Source of the DNA: Bacteroidota bacterium
Lineage (GTDB): Bacteria > Bacteroidota > Bacteroidia > UBA7662 > CANHCV01
DNA length: 9,027 nt
NCBI GenBank assembly: GCA_027488715.1
Contig: JAIYBD010000015.1
Coordinates: 1 to 9,027 of the forward strand
Direction of reading: 5' to 3'
A program made the translations under genes and the position numbers. The notes under the pieces are model-generated. The model ran no database searches. It was not told the DNA's origin and saw nothing but the letters and a program-made list of their open reading frames with translations. Positions 1-6,613 of the stretch are shown here, piece after piece. Every line of letters starts with the position of its first letter. The stretch's first letter is position 1.

Positions 1-2
1 AG

Positions 3-1397
3 AATGAGGTTTTATCGCCCATGGTTCAACTTCAACATGAAATGCACCATTTTCTTACGGAAGAAAATAGATCAGAATCCAACTACCTGATTGTTTGGGA
101 AAAGATTGCTAAGGTAGAAATTCAACTCAAGCAGCTTCAACGGCATAAAGACCAGTTTGGCATTTCATTGAGAATGGCATTTACACTAAAGCGAATGGAA
201 TTAGAAATTGCCCGAATTCGACAACTTGTTCTGATTTACCATCAACCCCAAGACCCCAATGCGCAGGAAGCCATGTTTCTTTTGGTTCAAACACTTTTGA
301 AAAATGAATTTGAAAAGAAACATATTCGACCCATGTTGGAAGATACGTTGAACGTTTTGGCCTATAAAATAGTTGAACAAACCTCGCGAAAAGGGGAAAA
401 TTTTATTGCAGTTGGAAGAAAAGCCTGGTTCGCCATGCTCAAAGCAGCTATGGGAGGTGGTTTGATCGTTTCGATCATGGTGTTGACCAAAACTTTACTG
501 CATTTTTTGCATGCACCACCCTTGATTGAAGCGTTGTTGTTCAGTTTAAATTATGGTCTTGGTTTCACGTTGGTACAGGCATTGGGTTTTACCATTGCCA
601 CCAAACAACCATCCATGACAGCGAGTACCTTGGCCGGTGCGATTCGAAAAAACTCAAGTTTGGATAATATTAAGGTCGATTTCACTCGTTTAGTTAAACG
701 GATTTCGAGCACACAAACTGTTGCTTTAATTGGGAACCTCCTCATGGTAGGGCCTTTTGCCTACCTGTGGGCGTATGTGTGGGAAATGCAAACCGGTACT
801 TCCTTGTTAACCGTAGAAGAAGCAACGAATACGTTAAAAAACAACCACCCTTGGGAATCTGGGCTATTTTTTTATGCGGTATTAACGGGTGTTTTTTTAA
901 TGTTATCGGGATTAATTGCCGGCTTCGTGGAAAACAAAATGAACTACGACCGATTGCCGGCAAGGATCAAAAACAGTTTGGCATTCAAGCAATTGTTTGG
1001 TGTAAAACGTACCATAAAACTCTCGGTTTATATCGAAAACAACATCAGTAACTTAGCCGGTAATTTTTCCTTGGGATTTTTCTTAGGTACGGCTTCGTTT
1101 TTCGGACTCATTTTGGGACTTCCCATCGATATTCGTCACGTCACCTTTGTTTTTGGAAATACTGGGGTTGCTTATCAAAGCCTCGACAACCAATTACCAA
1201 ACACTTGGCAAATTTGGCATTTTGTTTTCGGTGTTATTGGAGTGGCCACCATCAACGTAGTCTTTAGTTTTGGGTTGAGCATGTTGGTGGCCGTTCGAAG
1301 CCGAGGAATAAAATTTGGAGAAACCCCTGGCCTTTTTCGTCACGTTTTATGGACCATGCTTAAAGAGCCATGGTCGTTTATTCTTCCCAAAAAATAA
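3..1397 (+). CDS. Multi-pass membrane protein of the Gcr / SpecificRecomb family (5' end outside window)
   Basis: The frame is open to the left edge, so the 464 visible codons are the C-terminal part of a longer gene; the ATG at 21 is probably internal. Family members, named after gonococcal Gcr, are roughly 650-700 residues as I recall. Counting from that ATG, residues 1-125 are soluble and helical. About six hydrophobic segments follow, near 136-163, 167-193, 232-254, 279-302, 347-368 and 398-425. Family-like signatures are the AGFVENKMNYDRLPARI stretch after the fourth segment and LPIDIRHVTFVFGN near 367-380. No serine- or tyrosine-recombinase catalytic motif is visible, so the usual product name, site-specific recombinase, should not be read as a demonstrated function; an inner-membrane protein of unknown role is safer. 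It ends in TAA 3 bp from the stop of the converging flavoprotein gene. Family assignment is from memory of sequence motifs. Confidence 0.8.
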   Translation, partial: NEVLSPMVQLQHEMHHFLTEENRSESNYLIVWEKIAKVEIQLKQLQRHKDQFGISLRMAFTLKRMELEIARIRQLVLIYHQPQDPNAQEAMFLLVQTLLKNEFEKKHIRPMLEDTLNVLAYKIVEQTSRKGENFIAVGRKAWFAMLKAAMGGGLIVSIMVLTKTLLHFLHAPPLIEALLFSLNYGLGFTLVQALGFTIATKQPSMTASTLAGAIRKNSSLDNIKVDFTRLVKRISSTQTVALIGNLLMVGPFAYLWAYVWEMQTGTSLLTVEEATNTLKNNHPWESGLFFYAVLTGVFLMLSGLIAGFVENKMNYDRLPARIKNSLAFKQLFGVKRTIKLSVYIENNISNLAGNFSLGFFLGTASFFGLILGLPIDIRHVTFVFGNTGVAYQSLDNQLPNTWQIWHFVFGVIGVATINVVFSFGLSMLVAVRSRGIKFGETPGLFRHVLWTMLKEPWSFILPKK

Positions 1398-1400
1398 TCA

Positions 1401-2636
1401 TTATTTCACCAACAAATCCCAATAAAACTTTGGTTTTCGTAATTGTTGCCGAAGATCAACATCTTCAAACATACAGATCAGGGTTTCTTTAAGCAATGGG
1501 CTTTTGTTTGCCTTTCGTACCACCGCATTAAATAACCATGGAAAATCTAGGGAACGTTGAAGAAAATCACTCACTCGCAACTCATCTCCCAAACTTCGAA
1601 AGACCTTTTTTTGATAAAGATTTGGAAGAGAATCCCATTGTTTGCGATCGAGGCAATCCTTGATCAATTCAGCAGCTATCCAACCCGACTTCATTCCATT
1701 TCCAATTCCTTCTCCAGTAAAAGGATCAATTAAGGAAGCAGCATCGCCCAACAAAAGGAATCCTTCCCCCCCGATCGTTTGCTGCTTAGACCCCATGGGC
1801 AATCCCCAACCCTTTGGCAATTCCAAGGCCTCGGCATGTTGAAAGCGTTCTTTGAATTGAGGATGCTCTTGAATAATGCGTTCCAATTCTTTTTTTAAAT
1901 TTACCTTCCCCTTACTCACCCGATCGGATCTCATGCCCAATCCCACATTACAGGTACCATCAGACATGGGAAAAATCCAAAAATAACCGGGTAATAAATC
2001 CTTTAAAAAGTGTAGTTCGATGTAATTTTCGGCATGGCAGTTGGTAACACCAGTCCAGTATTGCCGAATTCCTGCGGAGAAATGGCGAGGCTCTTTTTTA
2101 TATCCTGCTAGTACTTTTGCAACCACGGACCTTTCCCCTTCTGCGCCAATGACCAAATCCACTTCCATTTTTTCAACTTTGCCGTCTTTCTGCAATTCAA
2201 GAAGTATTCCTGTCGAAGTTTTTTGAACGCCTACCAAGGTTGTTCGGCCATGTATTTGAGCGTAAGGCGACTGTGCCATTTGAAAAAGATAATGATCGAA
2301 ATCTGTTCTTTTGGAAACAAATCCCACGGGTAAATCACCATCCCTTCTCTCTTTTTTAAAAGGGATATCAAGATTCTTTCCGTTAGGGGCGGTAAAGGAA
2401 ATTCCCCAAGTATCGGTAAATGAAGCTTCCCCATTCCATTTCTGGACTATTTGGGGATCCATTTTCCGAAGGATATGTAAGGCCTTACCGCTGATGGCAT
2501 CTCCGCAAATTTTATCGCGGGGAAAATCAGCGGTATCAATTAAAACATGAGGAATTTGGTGCTTAGAAAGGAAAAATGAACATGTGCTTCCCGACGGACC
2601 AGCACCGATGATGGCTATCCGCGGGAAGGAGATCAT
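1401..2636 (-). CDS. Geranylgeranyl-reductase-type FAD-dependent oxidoreductase
   Basis: A 411-residue flavoprotein of the GGR/FixC-like group within the p-hydroxybenzoate hydroxylase fold. Visible motifs are the dinucleotide-binding GAGPSG at 11-16, the FPRDKICGD stretch at 38-46 typical of geranylgeranyl reductases, the DLVIGAEG motif at 160-167, YFWIFP at 218-223 followed by DGTCNVGLG, and the FAD-contacting GDAASLIDPFTGEGIGNG at 297-314. The C-terminal KPKFYWDLL ending resembles what I recall of Bacteroidota members. Such enzymes typically reduce isoprenoid double bonds in chlorophyll, archaeal lipid or quinone pathways; the substrate here cannot be told from sequence, and a related halogenase or hydroxylase activity is not excluded. 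It is the last gene of the serS cluster: its ATG overlaps the TGA of the lipoprotein gene by 4 bp (ATGA), implying coupled translation. The upstream sequence is A-rich without a Shine-Dalgarno. No terminator was seen downstream. Confidence 0.88.
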   Translation of the reverse strand: MISFPRIAIIGAGPSGSTCSFFLSKHQIPHVLIDTADFPRDKICGDAISGKALHILRKMDPQIVQKWNGEASFTDTWGISFTAPNGKNLDIPFKKERRDGDLPVGFVSKRTDFDHYLFQMAQSPYAQIHGRTTLVGVQKTSTGILLELQKDGKVEKMEVDLVIGAEGERSVVAKVLAGYKKEPRHFSAGIRQYWTGVTNCHAENYIELHFLKDLLPGYFWIFPMSDGTCNVGLGMRSDRVSKGKVNLKKELERIIQEHPQFKERFQHAEALELPKGWGLPMGSKQQTIGGEGFLLLGDAASLIDPFTGEGIGNGMKSGWIAAELIKDCLDRKQWDSLPNLYQKKVFRSLGDELRVSDFLQRSLDFPWLFNAVVRKANKSPLLKETLICMFEDVDLRQQLRKPKFYWDLLVK

Positions 2637-3484
2637 TTAATTTTAGCTTGAATAGCTTGAAGCACTTCCGTTTGTCCGGGGCTACTGCGGTGAACCAACA
2701 CGACCAACTTCGCATTTTCTGGTTTCACTTTGGCTGGAAGCTGTTCCTCGTAAACTTTGGTAAATACCCTTCCAGCAACTTGATCGGGTAAATTTATAGG
2801 CGTTCCTAAAGCAGGGGTAAACATTGTTCTTAAAACGTGTTCTTGCTCGTAGGTCGGATTGTAGGTCCCATCTGGCATTTTCTGCTCTGCTTCAATCTTA
2901 TCCTCGATGACCATAACACTTAAATTCAAACTTCCGCTCACGAGCTCTGTAAATTTACCTGTAACAGCAAAATTTACAGTTCGATTAGCCGCATTGTAGG
3001 ATACTTGGGAAAGCGCTAAATTAATGGCAGTATTGGTAGTTAATTGACTATCGATCAAATTTTTCCAAAATGGTAGTGCTACCAATAAATTAGGTTGGGA
3101 ATCAAATTTCCTCCGATTAATGGCTGCCGAAGGCTGGGCTTGGAATCCCAAAAAGGTTATGATATCTTCTCCAAATTGAGTCTTCAAGGTATCTTCTCCC
3201 GCTTTGTGCGGGTTGGCCAAAAATCCGTTGTGGATTCCAACCGCTACAATCCGATTGGGATATAAAGAATCAAAGAGGCGAATAGCAGCATCGCCTTTAG
3301 GGCAATTATTGCACTGAACCCCGGTCGATTTTTCAACAAAAACATTTCTCAATTGGGGCGATTCAACTGGACCGATATAGGTGGTATCACTCAAACTTCC
3401 TTTGGATTGGTCGTATGGCAATGGAATTTCGGAACACGATGCCAAACCTCCCAAAATGATGATTCCTAAAAGTACATTCTTCAT
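2633..3484 (-). CDS. Omp28-like lipoprotein with thioredoxin-type CxxC
   Basis: A 283-residue exported lipoprotein. The N-terminus is a short hydrophobic signal peptide ending in the lipobox LASC, with Cys17 as the lipidated residue. After a linker comes a thioredoxin-like segment, VEKSTGVQCNNCPKG, with the CxxC at 58-61, followed by a strand (RIVAVGIHNG) and a QPSAAINRR motif near 117-125 that looks like the cis-proline loop of thioredoxin folds. This matches the Omp28-related family of Bacteroidota, whose function is not established. The C-terminal half is predicted beta-rich. Only three cysteines are present: the lipid anchor and the CxxC pair, so a redox or metal-binding role is plausible but inferred. 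It lies 1 bp after the DUF6029-like gene and overlaps the flavoprotein gene by 4 bp. The location is probably the outer membrane, facing the periplasm or the surface. Confidence 0.85.
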   Translation of the reverse strand: MKNVLLGIIILGGLASCSEIPLPYDQSKGSLSDTTYIGPVESPQLRNVFVEKSTGVQCNNCPKGDAAIRLFDSLYPNRIVAVGIHNGFLANPHKAGEDTLKTQFGEDIITFLGFQAQPSAAINRRKFDSQPNLLVALPFWKNLIDSQLTTNTAINLALSQVSYNAANRTVNFAVTGKFTELVSGSLNLSVMVIEDKIEAEQKMPDGTYNPTYEQEHVLRTMFTPALGTPINLPDQVAGRVFTKVYEEQLPAKVKPENAKLVVLVHRSSPGQTEVLQAIQAKIK

Positions 3485-3485
3485 G

Positions 3486-5135
3486 TTAAAACGTTGAGGT
3501 TAAAGTGAAACGAAAACCATTAAAAGCAGGTTCAACACGGCAAACTCCACCATTACAAACCACTCCTTGAACTTGTTTAACGTAACCACCCGCCAAACGG
3601 TTTTTTCCGAAATTAACGGCACCAAAAATGGTGTAATAATGAATTCGTTCGTTGGCTCTTGGGTTACCGTAATTCCACATATCCATGATGGAGAAACTGT
3701 ATTTGGGGGCAATATTATACTCCAATAAACCCCACCACCACGAACCGAGGTCTTGTTGAGTAGCCATGTGCGACAATTCCATTCGAAGAGATTTCTTCCG
3801 ATCAATTTTATAAGTTACATCCACATAAGGTGTAACGGCTCGCACCAGTTTATCGGTAGTATTACCATTGGTTCCTGGAATTTCTTGTTTTTGGTAAACA
3901 CCAAAGTTGTAATTCAGGTATTGAACTCCGTAAACGGCCTTGATTTTTGTACCAATTTTCGATTTCACCTCGAGGTAAACCTCTCGGTACAAAAGTTCAT
4001 TTCGCAAATCCGTACTTTGGGCTAAGTTGATCGAAACATCGTGCTTTTTGTTGAGCTTTTTCGACACATCGACCTGAAAACCTTGTTCTCCGATCAATTG
4101 GGTTGCGGGGGCATAACGACTGGTTAATCGGTAAGTATTCATTCTGGCAATGGGTGGAAGGAAAGAAACCAAACCGTTATTTAAAATTTCATTGGGTGAT
4201 GTTCGAAAATCGAAATGATCGGTGCGTTTAAATTGGGTGGTAACTCCGAAACCCGGCTTGGAGTAGCTGATGGACCCAAAGAGCACAGAGCCGGGTTTAT
4301 TCACCAAGATATTTCGTTGGGTATAACTAACATTGCCGGAACCGTCTACCAACGTATCCACCTTATTATCGTTCATCGCCTCACGCGTTTTAAAATTCGC
4401 TTCCCCTTGAAAACTAAAGTTTTTATAATCGGCCTGAATTCCACCATTGTAAACCCATACGTTTCTTCGAACATCAAATCGTTCTTGCAATGCTTGCAAA
4501 TTCACGTTATTCAACACCGTTTGAGCATCGGAATTATCCATCACTCGGTTAACTACTGAGGTATATGCATTGAATCGAAAATTTTCACTGATTTGAAATT
4601 CCCTTTCGGTAAATACACCACTGATGGCGGGCTGATAAGTGCCGAATAAAAACTTCTGTTTGCCCGTAAAGGCTTTCATGCTCCACTTTTCTGAAAACTG
4701 ATATTTTGCTCTCATTCCCATGATGGCATAATCCAAGTTTTGACCGCGTTGTTCATACGCTCGAAAAGCCACCCCCGATCCAAATTGTTCATAAAAATAC
4801 CCAGCAGTGATATCAAGTTTATCCGTTTTCTTCTGCACAAACCAATAACCTAAACCTTGGCCATTATAAGCTGCTTGCGGATTTCTTAATCCACTGTTTT
4901 GAAAAAGGTCATAGCGAATTCCAAAAGTGTAATCGTCATGACGGTAATTCATCGTTAACCATCCTTCGGTAGATGATAGTTGTTGATAATATTGAGGTGG
5001 AATAACATTCCCGTTGGGAAAAATGGAAGAATCGAGAATAAAGAAATTTTGGTTCACTTGAAGATCTCCACTCAATTGAGCAAAAGCGGAGAAACCCAAA
5101 ACCGTAAAAAAAAGAAGGGAAAGAAATTTTCTCAT
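3486..5135 (-). CDS. DUF6029-like outer-membrane beta-barrel protein
   Basis: A 549-residue protein with a Sec signal peptide (basic MRK, hydrophobic core, likely cleavage after the SAFA near residue 19). The mature part is rich in alternating aromatic/hydrophobic strands (for example GYWFVQKK, YTFGIRYD, FRFTLTSTF) and ends in phenylalanine, the usual signature for outer-membrane barrel insertion. Overall character and motifs such as the YEQFGSGVAFR stretch near 115-125 fit the DUF6029 family of Bacteroidota, which has no assigned function; this name is from recognition, not a search. The only two cysteines are C527 and C532 (CNGGVC), close to the last strand. The ATG overlaps the serS TGA by 4 bp, and the lipoprotein gene starts 1 bp downstream, so it is embedded in the serS operon. 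No Shine-Dalgarno precedes the start, consistent with translational coupling. Confidence 0.82.
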   Translation of the reverse strand: MRKFLSLLFFTVLGFSAFAQLSGDLQVNQNFFILDSSIFPNGNVIPPQYYQQLSSTEGWLTMNYRHDDYTFGIRYDLFQNSGLRNPQAAYNGQGLGYWFVQKKTDKLDITAGYFYEQFGSGVAFRAYEQRGQNLDYAIMGMRAKYQFSEKWSMKAFTGKQKFLFGTYQPAISGVFTEREFQISENFRFNAYTSVVNRVMDNSDAQTVLNNVNLQALQERFDVRRNVWVYNGGIQADYKNFSFQGEANFKTREAMNDNKVDTLVDGSGNVSYTQRNILVNKPGSVLFGSISYSKPGFGVTTQFKRTDHFDFRTSPNEILNNGLVSFLPPIARMNTYRLTSRYAPATQLIGEQGFQVDVSKKLNKKHDVSINLAQSTDLRNELLYREVYLEVKSKIGTKIKAVYGVQYLNYNFGVYQKQEIPGTNGNTTDKLVRAVTPYVDVTYKIDRKKSLRMELSHMATQQDLGSWWWGLLEYNIAPKYSFSIMDMWNYGNPRANERIHYYTIFGAVNFGKNRLAGGYVKQVQGVVCNGGVCRVEPAFNGFRFTLTSTF

Positions 5136-6406
5136 GAGGTGATTAGGTCAAAACCGGTATAGGGAACGAGACAAGCAGGAATTCGAATACCTTCAGGCGT
5201 TTGGTTGTTTTCCAAAAGGGAAGCCACAATGCGAGGAAGCGCAAGGGCCGAACCGTTCAACGTGTGCACCAATCGGGTTTTACCGTCTTCACCTTTGAAT
5301 CGGCACTGAAGGCGATTGGCTTGGAACGACTCGAAATTGGAAACAGAACTCACTTCAAGCCAACGCTCTTGGGCCGCAGAATATACTTCCATGTCATAAG
5401 TCATGGCCGACGCAAAACCCATATCTCCACCACACAACAATAGCGTACGGTAGTGCAATCCCAATTTCTCCAACAATCCGGCAACGTAATTTCTCATTTC
5501 CTCCAATCGTTGGTATGAATTTTCGGGATGATCCAATACCACAATTTCAACTTTATCGAATTGGTGCAAACGATTCAATCCGCGAACATCTTTCCCGTAA
5601 CTGCCTGCTTCCCGACGAAAACATGGCGTATAAGCTGTTAATTGAATGGGAAAATCAGATTCTTTTAGGATGGTATCGCGGTAAATATTAGTCACAGGTA
5701 CTTCAGCAGTGGGAACCAAGTACAAATTATCCAAACCGATGTAATACATCTGTCCTTCTTTATCGGGCAATTGCCCTGTACCGTATCCAGAATCTTCGTT
5801 CACCACAACCGGCGGTTGAACTTCTTGAAAACCCGCTTTTTCCGCTTCATCCAAAAAGAAGTTGATGAGGGCGCGTTGCAATCGAGCTCCTTTGCCTTTA
5901 TACAGCGGGAAACCGGCTCCGGCAATTTTCACTCCCGTTTCAAAATCAATCAAATCGTACTTTTTGGCCAAATCCCAATGGGGTAATGATCCTTCGGGAA
6001 CGGAGGGCAATCCTGGCATAGAAAAAGCAACTTCATTGTCTTCCGGTGTTTTTCCTGTGGGAACCCGTTCGGCGGGAGCATTGGGAATACTAAGAAGAAT
6101 CTGTTTAACTTCATTTTCAACCGAAACCTTCTTTTCTTCAATTTCTTTCGACGTGGATTTAAGATGGGCAACTTCTTGCTTAGCCATCTCGGCTTCTTCT
6201 TTTTTTCCGTCCTTCATCAGGGAGCCAATGGATTTGGCCAGTTCATTCTGTCGAGCTAAATTGGTATCTAATTCTAATTGAATCGATTTACGTTGATTAT
6301 CCAAAGCGATAACTTGCTCTAATTCGGCTGAAAAATCTTTGGATCGACGAGCCAAACGCGCTGCGATGAGGTCTTTTTGTTCTCGAATGTTTCGAATATC
6401 TAACAT
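5132..6406 (-). CDS. serS: Seryl-tRNA synthetase
   Basis: A 424-residue cytosolic class II aminoacyl-tRNA synthetase that charges tRNA-Ser (and tRNA-Sec where present) with serine. Residues about 28-103 form the charged, heptad-like coiled-coil arm that grips the long variable arm of tRNA-Ser. The catalytic domain shows motif 1 around 176-202, the serine-pocket TAEVPV at 233-238, motif 2 at 262-287 (CFRREAG, RGLNRLHQFDKVE) and motif 3 at 381-400 (HTLNGSALALPR, LLEN). The length is normal and no key motif is missing. The ATG is preceded by a promoter only about 17 bp upstream, so the leader is roughly a dozen bases and leaves no room for a T-box or attenuator. It is the first gene of a four-gene cluster with envelope genes, joined by an ATGA overlap to the barrel gene. 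Confidence 0.98.
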   Translation of the reverse strand: MLDIRNIREQKDLIAARLARRSKDFSAELEQVIALDNQRKSIQLELDTNLARQNELAKSIGSLMKDGKKEEAEMAKQEVAHLKSTSKEIEEKKVSVENEVKQILLSIPNAPAERVPTGKTPEDNEVAFSMPGLPSVPEGSLPHWDLAKKYDLIDFETGVKIAGAGFPLYKGKGARLQRALINFFLDEAEKAGFQEVQPPVVVNEDSGYGTGQLPDKEGQMYYIGLDNLYLVPTAEVPVTNIYRDTILKESDFPIQLTAYTPCFRREAGSYGKDVRGLNRLHQFDKVEIVVLDHPENSYQRLEEMRNYVAGLLEKLGLHYRTLLLCGGDMGFASAMTYDMEVYSAAQERWLEVSSVSNFESFQANRLQCRFKGEDGKTRLVHTLNGSALALPRIVASLLENNQTPEGIRIPACLVPYTGFDLITS

Positions 6407-6423
6407 GGGTTCCGGTTATCTTA

Positions 6424-6455
6424 CAAAGTTACTTTTTTGCGTGGATAATGCCAAA
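6424..6455 (-). promoter_or_regulatory. Bacteroidota-type promoter of the serS operon
   Basis: Read on the minus strand, TTTG at 6455-6452 is separated by 20 bp from TAACTTTG at 6431-6424, an exact match to the TTTG / TAnnTTTG pattern known for the primary sigma factor in this phylum. Transcription would start near 6419, giving a leader of about 12 bases before the serS ATG. The -33 box lies at the end of the T-tract of the tRNA terminator. The box matches are seen directly; activity is inferred. Confidence 0.72.
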
Positions 6456-6484
6456 AAAAAAGTCCTAACCGAAGTTAGGACTTT
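6453..6484 (-). terminator. Intrinsic terminator after tRNA-Pro, UUCG loop
   Basis: On the minus strand an 11-bp perfect stem (AAAGTCCTAAC paired with GTTAGGACTTT) encloses a TTCG loop closed by C-G, the extra-stable UUCG tetraloop, and runs straight into nine T residues. It lies just past the 3' end of the tRNA gene and ends transcripts coming from tRNA-Pro and probably from the sixA/GT9 pair upstream, since no other terminator is visible between them. Confidence 0.9.
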
Positions 6485-6495
6485 AAAAGTGTTCG

Positions 6496-6569
6496 TCGGG
6501 GTGGCAGGATTCGAACCTACGACCTCCTGCTCCCAAAGCAGGCGCGATACCGGGCTACGCTACACCCCG
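6496..6569 (-). tRNA. tRNA-Pro (anticodon UGG)
   Basis: The 74-base minus-strand sequence folds as a full cloverleaf. The acceptor stem CGGGGTG/CACCCCG has 7 perfect pairs, followed by a D arm with a GCG/CGC stem. The anticodon stem CCTGC/GCAGG encloses the loop TTTGGGA, which gives anticodon TGG. The variable loop is short and the T arm is GTAGG-TTCGAAT-CCTGC with one G-U pair. The discriminator base is A, normal for proline. The CCA end is not encoded, so it must be added by the nucleotidyltransferase. The gene has its own promoter and a terminator 11 bp downstream. Confidence 0.97.
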
Positions 6570-6584
6570 AACGTTTAGGGTGTG

Positions 6585-6613
6585 CAAAGATAAAAAAAAT
6601 TCATAAAAGTCAA
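6585..6613 (-). promoter_or_regulatory. Promoter of tRNA-Pro
   Basis: On the minus strand TATCTTTG at 6592-6585 matches TAnnTTTG exactly, with TTG at 6613-6611 18 bp upstream; that spacing is slightly short of the usual 19-21 bp. The start would fall near 6580, about 10 bases before the mature tRNA 5' end. The upstream box overlaps the TGA stop codon of the glycosyltransferase gene, so the tRNA can be made both from this site and by read-through. Confidence 0.6.

Noticed and set aside
767..1051. 94-residue plus-strand frame overlapping the membrane protein gene in another frame
   Set aside because: Out-of-frame shadow; the main frame carries the membrane segments and family motifs.
4215..4559. 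114-residue plus-strand frame inside the DUF6029-like gene
   Set aside because: Antisense to a coherent exported barrel protein, with no promoter box or family motif of its own.
5862..6281. 139-residue plus-strand frame inside serS
   Set aside because: Antisense shadow of a fully conserved serS; rich in Ser/Arg/Ala from reversed codons, with no recognisable motif.
6339..6578. Plus-strand frame of 79 residues ending with a GFEPTTSCSQ-like stretch
   Set aside because: This is the well-known artefact of translating the strand opposite a tRNA gene; it covers the complement of tRNA-Pro, its terminator and the start of serS.
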